A DNA stretch of 64,000 bases from Mangrovimonas aestuarii (GCF_028767185.1 NZ_JARACK010000002.1:1-64000); one strand, 5' to 3'; positions 16,697 through 27,084 are shown, counted from the stretch's first letter. Notes: generated by a model not told the origin, from the letters alone. Numbers and translations are program-made.

Positions 16697-18609
16697 TTAA
16701 GGTGTTTTAAGATAAGCATTTCAATGATTAAGAACGCTAGTGCAAAAATAACAAACCATTTCCATAGCATGTTTATGTTTGCGTCACTTTTTATGTCCAA
16801 AAACAGCTCTTCCAGAGAATCGTGAAATGTTGCAGTATCAAGACTTGAGACATTTTGGTAGCTTAAATCACTTTCACTTCTATTGTAATTGTAGCTGACG
16901 TATTTAATGACATTTTTTTTGTCTTTAATGCCATAGATAGCAGCTGTTGAAGGTGTTTCGGTTGTTGTAATCGTTACCTTGTTTTGATATAATTGCTGTT
17001 GTGGAATAATGTTTTCTGTAGCAGATGATAAAGTTAAAATGTCGTCCTGTTTTAGGTTAATGTCAATATCATAAACATTGTTTCGACCAATGGTGTTGTA
17101 TAGTTCTGGTATGGCCAAACTTTGTTTGGCAATGGCGTAAAGCGTGATGACAAGATCAGATTGTGTTAGGTTAGAATTGTCTTTGTTTAAAGCAGAGGAG
17201 AACAAAAAGCATTTACCGCTTTGAGCTAAAAATGGTTGGTTGTTCTCAAGTGACAATAGATTTGTAGCTCCAGTTGATGAAACCCTGTAATAACCATTGG
17301 TTTTAGGGTATTGGAAATTGTTGACTTTGTTGTCGAAGACTCCAGTATATACAGGATGTGAAAAATTAATCTTGGTGATTTTTCGTTCTCCTGATGAATA
17401 TTCGTTTAAAGTAAATCGGTAAGCCGATAAAAAGCTATTGTAACTACTCAAATCCGCATCAGATGAAGGGATTACAATCAATGAGCCTCCGTTATTGGTA
17501 AACGATTGTAAGGCTGTATTCAATGACATAGGGACATTTTCAGCTTCATTAAGTATGATTAGATTTTGTTGATCAATTGTATTATAATCCAATTTGTTTG
17601 TTCCGAAAGATGTGTAGATAAACTCGTCTTTGGAGAACATACGCTTAAGGTAACTATCATCATTATTGTTTATTGAAAGCACTTTTATTTTTGAAGGCTT
17701 ATTGATATTGAAAAATAAGCTGTTATCAAAATTTAGATCAGGCGTATCAATTCTAATTTCTCCATTTATGGGCTGGCCTTCTGGTAATGTGAAAATTGCA
17801 GTAGCTGAAGAAAGATCTGCTGAGGTTTTTGCAATTAAAGTATCATTCTTAAACAGGGAAACCGGAATGTTTTCAGGTAGAGGTCCGTTATGTTTTAAAG
17901 TAGTTGTTATTTCAATGTTTGAGCCGTCACGTTTTGAAATGTATAGGCTGTCCAAAGCAATATTTTTAGCCTTTTCAGGCTCGAGTTGAACGATGTTAAG
18001 ATCAAGCATCGAATCTTTTTCAGGAGTGAAAACAACTTCTTTCTGTTGAAAATCGGATATAAAAATAAAGCGTTTTAAGCTACTCGGATCGTCACTAAAG
18101 TAAGACTTTCCCTTTATTAGTGCGGCATCGTAATTCAGCTGATTGGCAGAATAGTTAAGATCTAATAAATCATTTTTCAATGCTTTTACAGAACTATTTC
18201 TAAAAATTATATCGTTTGTAAATAACGTAATGGCTTCTTCAATATCGGCTTGCTCCAAAATGTCCTGAACAGCACGTTTTAGCAATTCGCCTTTTTTACC
18301 TTTAGCCTGCATGCTAAATGAATTGTCCAGATATATAACTGTTTCGGTAGTTTTGTTGAAGCCAGTGGTTTTGGATGTAAACGGCTGAGCAAATGCCAAA
18401 ATAATGCAAGCCAACAGAAGCAATCGGGTAATTAAAGTAAGCCACTTTTTAAGCTGGGAACTTTTCCGGGTTTGCAGTGTAACCTGTTTAAGGAATTCTA
18501 CATTGGTAAAAGCTTCTTTTTTAAAGCGTCTTAGTTGGAATAAATGAACAATAATGGGAATTACCAGTAGGACTAAGGCGTAAAGAAGTTCAGGGTATTT
18601 AAACTGCAT
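16693..18609 (-). CDS. BatA-domain membrane protein (Bat/aerotolerance-type)
   Basis: 638 aa. The N-terminal ~90 residues are the double-transmembrane BatA domain ('YPELLYALVLLVIPIIVHLF', 'LTRLLLLACIILAFAQPF'), followed by a von Willebrand A-like region with 'IYLDNSFSM' at ~93, and a last membrane helix near 612-632. The middle part is probably periplasmic. In Bacteroidota such proteins occur with MoxR/DUF58 proteins and are tied to envelope stress or aerotolerance; this one is in an operon with the dihydroorotase homologue instead. The usual MoxR and DUF58 partners are at the other end of the window. Confidence 0.82.
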   Translation of the reverse strand: MQFKYPELLYALVLLVIPIIVHLFQLRRFKKEAFTNVEFLKQVTLQTRKSSQLKKWLTLITRLLLLACIILAFAQPFTSKTTGFNKTTETVIYLDNSFSMQAKGKKGELLKRAVQDILEQADIEEAITLFTNDIIFRNSSVKALKNDLLDLNYSANQLNYDAALIKGKSYFSDDPSSLKRFIFISDFQQKEVVFTPEKDSMLDLNIVQLEPEKAKNIALDSLYISKRDGSNIEITTTLKHNGPLPENIPVSLFKNDTLIAKTSADLSSATAIFTLPEGQPINGEIRIDTPDLNFDNSLFFNINKPSKIKVLSINNNDDSYLKRMFSKDEFIYTSFGTNKLDYNTIDQQNLIILNEAENVPMSLNTALQSFTNNGGSLIVIPSSDADLSSYNSFLSAYRFTLNEYSSGERKITKINFSHPVYTGVFDNKVNNFQYPKTNGYYRVSSTGATNLLSLENNQPFLAQSGKCFLFSSALNKDNSNLTQSDLVITLYAIAKQSLAIPELYNTIGRNNVYDIDINLKQDDILTLSSATENIIPQQQLYQNKVTITTTETPSTAAIYGIKDKKNVIKYVSYNYNRSESDLSYQNVSSLDTATFHDSLEELFLDIKSDANINMLWKWFVIFALAFLIIEMLILKHLK

Positions 18610-18781
18610 TCGTGTAAAGCGTTTGTCAAATATAACAATTGCTTTTAGAATTTATCCGAGCAAATTACGATTTACTGATTAAATTAGACGTAAGAATTAT
18701 TTTAACAAAAGCTTAAGTTTAGTCTTTGTAACAAGCCTATCTTTAAGGCGTCAACTAAACATGATAAAAAACTAAAACAAA

Positions 18782-20668
18782 ATGAAGAGAATACTTATTA
18801 CAGGGGTACTTGCAGCCATGATCCTTTCTAGTTGTGGTTCTAGTAAAATATCCGATAGCGAATTAGCTACTAATACTCCTATTTCTGCATCTATTGATTT
18901 AACTAAGGTTAAGAATGACCAGGTTCCGGTAACAATCAATCCTGGTCGATTTACACAAGATCAGGTAACATATAGATTACCAAAAGTGGTTCAAGGAACT
19001 TATTCAGTAAGTGACTTCGGTAGTTTTGTTGGTGGTTTTGAAGCCTTCGATTATAAAGGTAATACGATGGCAGTAAATAAAACCGACAAAAACACTTGGG
19101 TGATTGAAAATGCAAAGGATTTAGATAAAATAATATATTGGGTTAACGATACATATGATATTGAGCAAGCTGGAAAACAGCCTACCCCTTTTTCGCCATC
19201 GGGAACCAATATCCAGCCTGATAATTATGTGTTAAACCTTCACGGTTTTGTGGGATATTTTGACAGTTTGAAAAACAACCAATATAAATTGGATGTTACT
19301 GCTGACGCAAACTTTAACAGAACATCGGCTTTGCCAGTAACCAATACAACCGTCTCGCAAGATGGTAGCGCTAAAACAAGTAGTTATTTTGCATCAAGAT
19401 ATTTTGAGATTACCGATAACCCAATGATGTATGGAACATTGGATGTTGAAGAATTTAAAGTTGGCGATATAAATATAGTTCTTAGTGTGTTCTCTCCAAA
19501 CAAGGTACATTCTGCAGCAAAGATTAAAGAGACAATGTACAAGATGATGAAGGCTCAAAAAACGTTTTTGGGAGAGATCAATAGTACTAAACGTTACGAT
19601 ATTTACTTGTATTTATCTGAAGAAGGTGCTGATGAGCCTACTGGTTTTGGAGCATTGGAACACCACACATCTACGGTAGTTGTGTTGCCAGAATCTATGT
19701 CTGATGAAGCCTTGGCTGAAAGCATGATTGATGTAGTGTCTCACGAGTTTTTCCACATTGTAACACCTCTGTCTGTACATTCTGAAGATGTTCATTATTT
19801 TGATTACAATGACCCTACATTCTCAAAACATCTTTGGATGTACGAAGGGGTAACCGAGTATTTTGCAACCTTATTCCAAGTAAATCAAGCATTAGTGAGC
19901 AATCAGGATTTTTACGACAAGATTATGGGTAAAATCCAAACCGCTGCCCGGATGGACGATACCATGAGTTTTACTGTAATGAGTGAAAATATTTTGGAAG
20001 AACCTTATGCAAGTAACTACTATAATGTTTATCAAAAAGGGGCGTTAATCGGGATGTGTATTGATATCATTTTACGTGAAGAGAGTAACGGGCAACGAGG
20101 AATTTTATGGTTGATGAAAGAGCTTTCTAAAAAATATGGTAAGGATCATCCGTTTAATGATGATGCAATTATGGATGAAATCGCATCAATGACATATCCG
20201 TCAATTAGAGAGTTTTTTGATATTCATGTTATTGGTACCACTCCAATTGACTATAACAAATATTTTAAAAAAGTAGGCTTGATGGTTAAGGAAGGTAAAG
20301 TAGAGACTAATTATATACAAGGTAACGGAGCTTTAGTTGTAGGTGTAAACCCTGAAAATGGAACAGTTATTTTTAATGATTCTGTTCTTAACAACAGTTT
20401 TTGGAAAGAAGCTGGTGCTATGCCAAATGATGTCATTAAGGAAATAAATGGGCAAGCGGTAACTTTACAGACTGCAAATCAAATTTTTCAAGGCGTATTT
20501 GCATGGGAGCCAGGCAAGCATGTTAAAGTTGTATTAGATCGTAATGGAGAAGTCGTTATGATCGATACAGATTTAACTACAGCTTATTCTCAAGGTGAGA
20601 AGTTGCAGGAAAACCCGGAAGCTACTCCAGAGCAATTGGCTTTACGTAAAGTATGGATTAAGGGATAA
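18782..20668 (+). CDS. M61 family metallopeptidase lipoprotein with PDZ domain
   Basis: 628 aa. Lipoprotein signal with lipobox 'LSSC' (Cys18). N-terminal beta domain, catalytic zinc motif H321-EFF-H325 ('VVSHEFFHIVTPLSVHSE') with the third-ligand helix 'YEGVTEYFATL', and a C-terminal PDZ domain (about 520-600, 'AMPNDVIKEINGQAVTLQ'). M61 enzymes (glycyl aminopeptidase type) cleave small N-terminal residues; this one would act at the periplasmic or outer-membrane face. Single gene between a divergent operon and its own terminator. The substrate is not known. Confidence 0.9.
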   Translation: MKRILITGVLAAMILSSCGSSKISDSELATNTPISASIDLTKVKNDQVPVTINPGRFTQDQVTYRLPKVVQGTYSVSDFGSFVGGFEAFDYKGNTMAVNKTDKNTWVIENAKDLDKIIYWVNDTYDIEQAGKQPTPFSPSGTNIQPDNYVLNLHGFVGYFDSLKNNQYKLDVTADANFNRTSALPVTNTTVSQDGSAKTSSYFASRYFEITDNPMMYGTLDVEEFKVGDINIVLSVFSPNKVHSAAKIKETMYKMMKAQKTFLGEINSTKRYDIYLYLSEEGADEPTGFGALEHHTSTVVVLPESMSDEALAESMIDVVSHEFFHIVTPLSVHSEDVHYFDYNDPTFSKHLWMYEGVTEYFATLFQVNQALVSNQDFYDKIMGKIQTAARMDDTMSFTVMSENILEEPYASNYYNVYQKGALIGMCIDIILREESNGQRGILWLMKELSKKYGKDHPFNDDAIMDEIASMTYPSIREFFDIHVIGTTPIDYNKYFKKVGLMVKEGKVETNYIQGNGALVVGVNPENGTVIFNDSVLNNSFWKEAGAMPNDVIKEINGQAVTLQTANQIFQGVFAWEPGKHVKVVLDRNGEVVMIDTDLTTAYSQGEKLQENPEATPEQLALRKVWIKG

Positions 20669-20690
20669 TCCAATTTTAATGATAAATAAA

Positions 20691-20716
20691 AAAGCGGGCA
20701 TTAGCTCGCTTTTTTT
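20691..20716 (+). terminator. Terminator between convergent peptidase genes
   Basis: Nine-pair stem AAAGCGGGC (20691-20699) / GCTCGCTTT with ATTA loop and T-run; one G-U pair. Serves the M61 gene. Confidence 0.88.
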
Positions 20717-20737
20717 GTTTCAGTATAATAGTTTCAA

Positions 20738-22228
20738 TTAGTATTTCGCAGCTTTTCCATTTGTTAGTGAGCCTAGAATAAACTCTCTTAAATCGTTGGT
20801 GGCTGTTTTTAGGTCATCATGTCTTAAATACATCATATGTCCACTTCTGTAACCTTTAAACGAAAGGCGGTCTTTCATTTTTCCACTGGGGTCTAGTTGC
20901 CACATAGTGTATTTTGCATTAAAATAAGTTGTTGCACCATCATAGTAGCCCGATTGAAACATAACCTTTAAATAAGGGTTTTGAGCCATAGCCAATCTTA
21001 AATTTTCCCGAGTATTGTCGTTGTTTCTGTCCCATGGGTGTACATCTCCAAACATATTGTACTTAACATCGGTATTGAATTTTAGTTGGGTTTTTATGTA
21101 GTAATTGATTGCTGGTGTAAATGAGTGCAGCCACGAACTTAGTTCGGCATTATAGCTTGGTGAATCCCCGGCTTCTGTTTTATCAAGGCCTAAATATCTC
21201 GAATCCAATCGGCCGATAGTATATCCGTTTTTGTTACGTAACAATTCTTTCCAGAAGTAGGATGTTGGAACACTTAGATTGTGCTGAATGATAACCTCTT
21301 TGTCTATTCCGCTATAATAAGCCATTTTAGTGGCGACTTCCTGTTTTTTATCTTCAGAGATAAAACCACCTTTGGCCAATGCTGGTACAAGGTGCTGTAG
21401 CGTGTAGTTTTCAACTTCAGGTAAAATTTCCAATAAATCCAGTTGTTGAAGTTGGTTTGGCAAAGACTTTTGATACCATGCAGCAGCAGTAAAATAAGGA
21501 AGGTTTAAAGCACTGGAAATTGCACCATCTTGATAGAGGACTTTGTAATCTGCTGGCGATACTAAAATCACGCCGTTAAGATACATCCATTGGTTGTTTT
21601 GTAATTCATGGGCAAGTCCCATAACTCTTGTGCCTCCATAGCTTTCGCCAATAAGATATTTTGGGGATTCCCAACGGTTATTGCGGCTAACAAAAGTGTT
21701 TAACCATTCTGCCAAGTATTTAATGTCGGCATTAATTCCGAAGAACTTTTTTCGTTCAGGGTATTTGCCTTCCTTGTTTTTTATCATTCTTGAATACCCC
21801 GTGTTAACAGGGTTGATATAAACAATATCGGCAACATCCAAAATAGAGTATGGATTATCTTTAATACCATAAGGCTGAACAGGGTAACCTTCCTCGTCTA
21901 TATTTAAAATCTTAGGTCCTGTATAGGCTATATGCATCCAAACCGAAGCAGAACCAGGGCCTCCGTTAAATGAAAAGACCAGAGGGCGTGAACTACCGTT
22001 TTTTACATTGTCGCGTTTGTAATAGGTATAGAATAGGGTAGCTATGGGCGTACCATCTTTATCCCAAACGGGTTGCGTTCCAGTAGTTGCAGTATAGGCA
22101 ACACTTTGTCCGTTAATTGTAGATTGATGGTTGGTTACAACTGTTGTATCTTTTGGGATTTGTCTGTTTTGTGCAAAAATAGAAACCGACAGAAATGTAA
22201 AAAGGTATAAGATAGTTTGTTTCATCAT
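20738..22228 (-). CDS. Exported S10 family serine carboxypeptidase-like protein
   Basis: 496 aa from the ATG at 22228, which opens a clear signal peptide ('MMKQTILYLFTFLSVSIFAQ'). A longer frame start at 22303 would overlap the upstream gene and bury the signal peptide, so it is rejected. S10 motifs: oxyanion region 'FSFNGGPGSASVWMH', nucleophile 'GESYGGTR', Asp in 'GYYDGATTYF' and His in 'YRSGHMMYL'. Removes C-terminal residues from peptides in the periplasm or outside. Overlap with the TIGR02757 gene disappears with this start. Confidence 0.9.
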   Translation of the reverse strand: MMKQTILYLFTFLSVSIFAQNRQIPKDTTVVTNHQSTINGQSVAYTATTGTQPVWDKDGTPIATLFYTYYKRDNVKNGSSRPLVFSFNGGPGSASVWMHIAYTGPKILNIDEEGYPVQPYGIKDNPYSILDVADIVYINPVNTGYSRMIKNKEGKYPERKKFFGINADIKYLAEWLNTFVSRNNRWESPKYLIGESYGGTRVMGLAHELQNNQWMYLNGVILVSPADYKVLYQDGAISSALNLPYFTAAAWYQKSLPNQLQQLDLLEILPEVENYTLQHLVPALAKGGFISEDKKQEVATKMAYYSGIDKEVIIQHNLSVPTSYFWKELLRNKNGYTIGRLDSRYLGLDKTEAGDSPSYNAELSSWLHSFTPAINYYIKTQLKFNTDVKYNMFGDVHPWDRNNDNTRENLRLAMAQNPYLKVMFQSGYYDGATTYFNAKYTMWQLDPSGKMKDRLSFKGYRSGHMMYLRHDDLKTATNDLREFILGSLTNGKAAKY

Positions 22229-22265
22229 AAAAGGGTTGATAAAACGAAGATACAGAAAACTTTTA

Positions 22266-23048
22266 CTAAAACCCTTCGAATACTCCCAATCCAAATAGGG
22301 CAAAATCGTATTTTACAGGATCTTTAGCATCCATTAATCTGAGGGAATCGTCCAATTCCTTTAAGGCTTTGGCATCGTTTTGTTTTCTTTTTAACAAGCC
22401 TAGTTTACGAGCGACATTGCCGGAGTGAACATCAAGAGGGCAGGAGAGTTGTGATGGTGAAAGATTGTCCCAAATTCCAAAATCCACGCCGGTTTTATCA
22501 TTTCGTACCATCCACCTTAAAAACATGTTGATACGTTTTGCAGCCGATTTGTTAAGGGGATCGCTAATATGTTTTTTGGATCGTTCTAAATGATTAATCT
22601 CAAAAAAGTACTGTTTTAATTTATGTATTGCCGTTTGAAGTGAATCAGATTCAGCATGCTTTTTAAAAATTCCTTCCAGACCATCATGGGCACTGTAAAT
22701 ATGTTTTAAGCTTTTTACAAATTGGGTTAAATCCTGTCCGTTAAACGTTCTGTGTACAAAACCGTTTAGGTTATCCAATTGTTCTGGAGTATGGCTCATA
22801 ACGAAATCGTAAGGGGTGTTTCCCAACAATTCCATCATTTTATCGGCATTTTTAATGATCATCTTCCTGTTTCCCCAAGCGATGGTTGCCGTTAAAAATC
22901 CAGCGATCTCAATGTCTTCTTTTATGCTGAATCGGTGTGGGATTTGAATAGGGTCACTCTCAATGAAACTAGGGTTATTGTACTCGATAACTTTTTCGTC
23001 GAGGAAATCCTTTAATTCGGTTTTAGAAAGAAAATCAAATTTAGCCAA
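22266..23048 (-). CDS. TIGR02757 family protein
   Basis: 260 aa, typical of the TIGR02757 family, soluble with no signal or membrane segment. Recognisable blocks are 'DPIQIPHRF', 'EIAGFLTATIAWGNRK', 'GVDFGIW' and 'LDVHSGNVARKLGLL'. No function is established for the family; its all-helical pattern with a C-terminal HhH-like stretch has led some to liken it to DNA glycosylase folds, which I cannot confirm from the sequence. It sits 3 nt after the LolD-like ATPase gene and is co-transcribed with it. Confidence 0.85.
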   Translation of the reverse strand: MAKFDFLSKTELKDFLDEKVIEYNNPSFIESDPIQIPHRFSIKEDIEIAGFLTATIAWGNRKMIIKNADKMMELLGNTPYDFVMSHTPEQLDNLNGFVHRTFNGQDLTQFVKSLKHIYSAHDGLEGIFKKHAESDSLQTAIHKLKQYFFEINHLERSKKHISDPLNKSAAKRINMFLRWMVRNDKTGVDFGIWDNLSPSQLSCPLDVHSGNVARKLGLLKRKQNDAKALKELDDSLRLMDAKDPVKYDFALFGLGVFEGF

Positions 23049-23051
23049 AAC

Positions 23052-23729
23052 TTAAATGGTCACTTCGTGGTTTACAATGTTTCCATCTACCATTACCAAT
23101 TTTCTGTCGGCAAGGTTTGCCAGCTCTTCATTATGTGTAACAATAACAAAGGTTTGCCCAAACTCATCTCGTAGTTTAAAGAACAGGTTGTGCAGGTTCT
23201 CGGCAGATTCACTGTCGAGGTTTCCAGAAGGTTCATCAGCAAAAATAAGTTCCGGATTATTTATTAACGCTCTAGCCACAGCCACACGCTGCTGCTCTCC
23301 TCCGGATAACTGATTAGGCTTATGGTCATGTCGATGGGATAGCCCAAGGAAGTCCAATAGTTCTTTGGCTCTCTTTTCGGCTTCTGCTACAGATGTTCCT
23401 TTGATAAACGCTGGTATACACACATTTTCCAATGCTGTAAACTCAGGAAGAAGTTGATGAAACTGGAAAATAAAACCAATATGTTCGTTTCTAAATTTTG
23501 CCAGCCCTTTTTCGTTCAGGGCATTAATATCGTGACCGTTAATTAGAATTTGACTGGCTTCTCTTTTCGACGGTTTGTCCAAGGTGCTTAATATCTGCAA
23601 TAAGGTAGTTTTACCAGCTCCAGATGCTCCGACAATCGAAACGATTTCCCCTTTTTTAATATTGAGATCAACACCCTTTAAAACATGGAGTTTGTCAAAA
23701 TACTTGTGAATGTTCTTAGCTTGAATCAT
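23052..23729 (-). CDS. ABC transporter ATPase, LolD/MacB type
   Basis: 225 aa from the ATG at 23729 ('[20 protein letters not shown]'); an in-frame start at 23777 adds 16 residues unlike the family. Walker A 'GASGAGKTT', Q-loop '[12 protein letters not shown]', signature '[15 protein letters not shown]', Walker B '[12 protein letters not shown]' and H-loop 'VIVTHNEEL' are intact. Belongs to the LolD/FtsE/MacB group whose ATPases drive extraction of outer-membrane lipoproteins or envelope mechanotransmission. No LolC/E permease is adjacent, so the partner is encoded elsewhere. Confidence 0.88.
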   Translation of the reverse strand: MIQAKNIHKYFDKLHVLKGVDLNIKKGEIVSIVGASGAGKTTLLQILSTLDKPSKREASQILINGHDINALNEKGLAKFRNEHIGFIFQFHQLLPEFTALENVCIPAFIKGTSVAEAEKRAKELLDFLGLSHRHDHKPNQLSGGEQQRVAVARALINNPELIFADEPSGNLDSESAENLHNLFFKLRDEFGQTFVIVTHNEELANLADRKLVMVDGNIVNHEVTI

Positions 23730-23914
23730 ATTGGAATTTTCAAGGCCTAAAATACTACTTTGTGGAATTTTGACCAACCTTTAAGGTGTTAATTGGTATT
23801 CAGCCTTCTTTGAAAACAATTGTTGGTAGAATGTTACGCTGATTTACTGAAAGAAAACCCTTCAACCGCTATTTTTTACTTAATTTTAAAAGGATAAATG
23901 TAAATCGAGAGCTT

Positions 23915-24511
23915 ATGTCCTATAGAAATTTTGAAGAGTACAATATCGAAATAACCGAAGGGGTTAAAGCGCGATATAAAAAGATTATAAAAGATATTGG
24001 GGAGGATCCAGATAGAGAAGGGTTATTGAAAACTCCCGAACGCGCTGCTAAGGCCATGCAGTTTTTAACCCAAGGCTATAATCAAGATGCAGGTGATATT
24101 CTTAAAAGCGCCATGTTTAAGGAATCGTACAATGAAATGGTAATAGTTAAGAATATTGAACTCTATTCGCTTTGTGAACACCATATGTTACCCTTTTTTG
24201 GAAAGGCTCATGTGGCTTATATTCCCAATGGAAATATTGTTGGGTTAAGTAAAATTCCAAAAATTGTAGATGTGTTTGCTCGTCGTTTGCAAGTTCAGGA
24301 GCGATTAACAGAACAAATATTAGACTCCTTGAACAATGCTTTGAAACCACAGGGTGTTGCCGTTGTAATTGAAGCGGCTCATATGTGTATGATGATGCGC
24401 GGTGTACAAAAGCAAAATTCGGTAACTACCACTTCTGGTTTCAGGGGGCAGTTTAAGGAGATTGAAACACGAAATGAGTTTCTTAAGTTAATCAGTGAGG
24501 ATTTATCGTAG
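23915..24511 (+). CDS. folE: GTP cyclohydrolase I
   Basis: 198 aa. Converts GTP to 7,8-dihydroneopterin triphosphate, the first step to tetrahydrofolate or pterins. Zinc ligands are in '[12 protein letters not shown]' and 'HMCMMMRGV'; '[18 protein letters not shown]' is the strongly conserved core. Homodecameric cytoplasmic enzyme. The next gene follows after 33 nt. Confidence 0.95.
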   Translation: MSYRNFEEYNIEITEGVKARYKKIIKDIGEDPDREGLLKTPERAAKAMQFLTQGYNQDAGDILKSAMFKESYNEMVIVKNIELYSLCEHHMLPFFGKAHVAYIPNGNIVGLSKIPKIVDVFARRLQVQERLTEQILDSLNNALKPQGVAVVIEAAHMCMMMRGVQKQNSVTTTSGFRGQFKEIETRNEFLKLISEDLS

Positions 24512-24544
24512 ATAATTAATTTTTGGTTCAGCCGTTTAAACAAT

Positions 24545-24841
24545 ATGGGTAAATACAAAAAGTTAGCTTTAAGCATCGTTCTGGATGCAATAGGATATTT
24601 TAGTTATGCAATACCGGGAATAGGAGAAATGGCCGATTTGGTATGGGCACCAGCTTCTGCTTGGATCATGATACGAATGTATAGGGGAAATAAAGGAAAA
24701 GTTGCAGCCGTAGTGTCCTTTGTTGAAGAGGCTTTACCAGGGTTGGATATCGTTCCAACGTTTACGTTAATGTGGCTTTATACTTATGTTTTTACAAAAA
24801 CGAAAAGTGAAACAAAACAAAAACAAAAAAGCGCTCATTGA
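24545..24841 (+). CDS. Small membrane protein, unknown function
   Basis: 98 aa. Hydrophobic segments at about 7-30 and 70-85; 'IPGIGEMADLVWAPASAWIM' is its most distinctive part, and the tail is Lys/Gln-rich. No family function known to me. The stop codon TGA (24839-24841) lies inside the downstream terminator stem, so translation reaching the end would melt the hairpin. Possibly co-transcribed with folE. Confidence 0.7.
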   Translation: MGKYKKLALSIVLDAIGYFSYAIPGIGEMADLVWAPASAWIMIRMYRGNKGKVAAVVSFVEEALPGLDIVPTFTLMWLYTYVFTKTKSETKQKQKSAH

Positions 24842-24851
24842 GCGCTTTTTT
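24825..24851 (+). terminator. Bidirectional terminator overlapping a coding end
   Basis: GCGCTCA (24831-24837) / TGAGCGC (24839-24845) flanked by A-run on the left and T-run on the right, so it can end both the small membrane gene and the convergent TonB receptor gene. Confidence 0.88.
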
Positions 24852-24852
24852 G

Positions 24853-27084
24853 TTAGAGTTCGTATTTTATTCCGAGGCTAATATTTCTTCCCATATTATA
24901 AATACCATCGGTTTTTAATCTGGAAAGGTGGTTGATGTATTTTTTATCCATGATATTTGTAGCAACTACTGTAAGTGATAGATCTTTCTTAAATAGTTTT
25001 AAATTCCCACCAAGTCCGGCACTTAAAAGGTTATACCCATCAGTAGAGGTCTCAAAATCACTGACATTATTTTGTTCAAAGGTTGATTGAAGTTTTACAA
25101 AAGCATACTTTGTATAACCTGAATCGTTATTGAATTCTACCCTTAAAGTGTTTTTTAAAGTGTTAGCAGGAATTAATGGCAAGTAGCCGCTATTTTGTTT
25201 TCCTGTTACGGTTTCAAAACTACTTTCAACATGCAGCCAATCTAATGGGTGAGGGTGAAAATGCAAACCAAATTCTCCACCATATAATGATGCATCGTTT
25301 TGCTGATATACATAAACGGGGTCGTTATCTATGAACTCACCATTGGGTTGTAGATAGATATAGTTGCTAACCAAATTATAAAATCCGTTAACGAAAATTT
25401 CCCAGTGATCGTTCTTAAACTCTAAATCAAAATCGGTTTGGAAGTTTTGTTCATAATCAAGGTCTTGGTTTCCAACTTCGTATCGGTTAGCTCCAAAGTG
25501 ATTCCCGTCAGAAGCAAGTTCAGCTAAGTTAGGAGCTCTAAATCCAGTTGCCAAATTAAGTCGGACAGTAATGTAGTCACTTAAGTTTGTTTTCGCTCCG
25601 GCAGCACCATTAAAACTGTTATAGGACTTATTGAAGTCATCGGTATCGATTGTTCTATTATCGAAACGAGCCCCTAATTGAACGTCCATTTTTTCAAAGT
25701 GAATGTGTGAGGTTGCTAATATGCCAAAGTCATTGGTTCTTGCATCAGGAATTAAAAGTTCTTCACCGTAATTGGTGTTGGTTTGATCCATTCCTTGCAC
25801 TCCGACTATGGTTTCAAATTTTCCTAATTCTGGTAAATGATATTTTAAATCGTAGTTAAACGTTTTTAACTTCATATAAAGAGAAGCTTCATCGGTGTTT
25901 TCGTCATCTTCTTCGTGTTCATGCTCATCTTCATCCATACCTTCATGTTCGTGATCTTCATTATGATGGTGTTCTTCAAATTCCTTTCTATCATTGTAAG
26001 TATAACCTAGATTGATGTCCAGTTTAGAATTTTCAAAGAAAGCCGTAGATTTTGAACTGAAAATATGGTTGTTAATTTGTTGATAAGGCAATAGTGGGGT
26101 TACTTTTGTAGATTGTATCCCTATTTCCTCAGGAATACCTAAGTCAGAACTGTTGAGGTTATATCTAAATTCTGTTTTAAAATTGGCGCTTTGATAGCCT
26201 ATTCCGGTCTTAAGGTCGTATTCCTTAAATCGTGTATTAGTAACTCTATAGTCAGGAGTTTTATAATCGGCTTGCTGAGCATAACTTCCACGTAAAAGGA
26301 ACTTATATTTTTCACTAGAGGTTTTAACCCCGGCATTTGTACTAAATCCTTGGGTATTGGAAAAGTAATTGGTATTTACATCGCCTTGGGTGGTATTACT
26401 ATCTGCAAAACGTTCAGGATTTAAGTAGAGAACACCTCCAAGGGCATCGCTTCCGTAAAGCAGGGAGGCAGGTCCTTTTATAACTTCTACACTTTCTATC
26501 CCAGCATCGCTAACACCCAAGCCGTGTTCGCCACCCCATTGTTGGTTTTCAAGACGTACACCTTGTGCGTAAACTAGAACTCTATTAGTACTTAATCCTC
26601 GGATTACAGGTTTGCCAATACCAGCACCTGTGGTAATAGAAGAAACCCCCACAATATTGGTAATACCTTCAGCAAGCGTAGAAGCGCCTTGAGCTTTTAG
26701 GTTAGAGACTTTTTCCTGCTCCACTTTCATCACGTTTTCACTTTGTAGTTTGTGAAAAGGGGTGGAGACAATAACCTCTTTCATTTCTACAGCAGATACT
26801 GTCATTTGAATAAACAGTTGTTCCTCTGTAGGGAACGTAATCGATTTGGACAGTGTTTCAAATCCTATGTAGGAAAATAGAATGTCGTACGAACCTGTTG
26901 GAAGATTCTTTATGGTAAAGTTACCATTATCGTCTGTAGTGGTGCCTTTTTCAAGTTGAGGCAAATAAATACTAACAAACTCTAGTGGATTATTTTGATC
27001 ATCAGTGACTGTTCCGCTAAGTTTGTGTTGAGCGGATACTGATTGTAATACCAATAGTAGCATTACATTTATAAAAATTCTCAT
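24853..27084 (-). CDS. TonB-dependent receptor with acidic His-rich loop (metal uptake type)
   Basis: 743 aa. Signal peptide ending 'SVSAQ', a carboxypeptidase-like regulatory domain (about 20-105), plug domain (about 115-225, 'KPVIRGLSTNRVLVYAQGV', 'VIKGPASLLYGSDALGGVLY'), then a 22-strand barrel. Around residues 367-397 is a loop dense in His, Asp and Glu ('EEHHHNEDHEHEGMDEDEHE'), absent from sugar or siderophore receptors and similar to the His-rich loops of zinc receptors of the ZnuD type. Zinc (or another transition metal) is the likely cargo; inferred. The His-rich small protein gene lies just upstream. Confidence 0.85.
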   Translation of the reverse strand: MRIFINVMLLLVLQSVSAQHKLSGTVTDDQNNPLEFVSIYLPQLEKGTTTDDNGNFTIKNLPTGSYDILFSYIGFETLSKSITFPTEEQLFIQMTVSAVEMKEVIVSTPFHKLQSENVMKVEQEKVSNLKAQGASTLAEGITNIVGVSSITTGAGIGKPVIRGLSTNRVLVYAQGVRLENQQWGGEHGLGVSDAGIESVEVIKGPASLLYGSDALGGVLYLNPERFADSNTTQGDVNTNYFSNTQGFSTNAGVKTSSEKYKFLLRGSYAQQADYKTPDYRVTNTRFKEYDLKTGIGYQSANFKTEFRYNLNSSDLGIPEEIGIQSTKVTPLLPYQQINNHIFSSKSTAFFENSKLDINLGYTYNDRKEFEEHHHNEDHEHEGMDEDEHEHEEDDENTDEASLYMKLKTFNYDLKYHLPELGKFETIVGVQGMDQTNTNYGEELLIPDARTNDFGILATSHIHFEKMDVQLGARFDNRTIDTDDFNKSYNSFNGAAGAKTNLSDYITVRLNLATGFRAPNLAELASDGNHFGANRYEVGNQDLDYEQNFQTDFDLEFKNDHWEIFVNGFYNLVSNYIYLQPNGEFIDNDPVYVYQQNDASLYGGEFGLHFHPHPLDWLHVESSFETVTGKQNSGYLPLIPANTLKNTLRVEFNNDSGYTKYAFVKLQSTFEQNNVSDFETSTDGYNLLSAGLGGNLKLFKKDLSLTVVATNIMDKKYINHLSRLKTDGIYNMGRNISLGIKYEL

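Noticed and set aside
22229-22303. Upstream start of the S10 peptidase overlapping the TIGR02757 gene
   Set aside because: The signal peptide begins at 22228 and the extra 25 residues lack any signal or family match.
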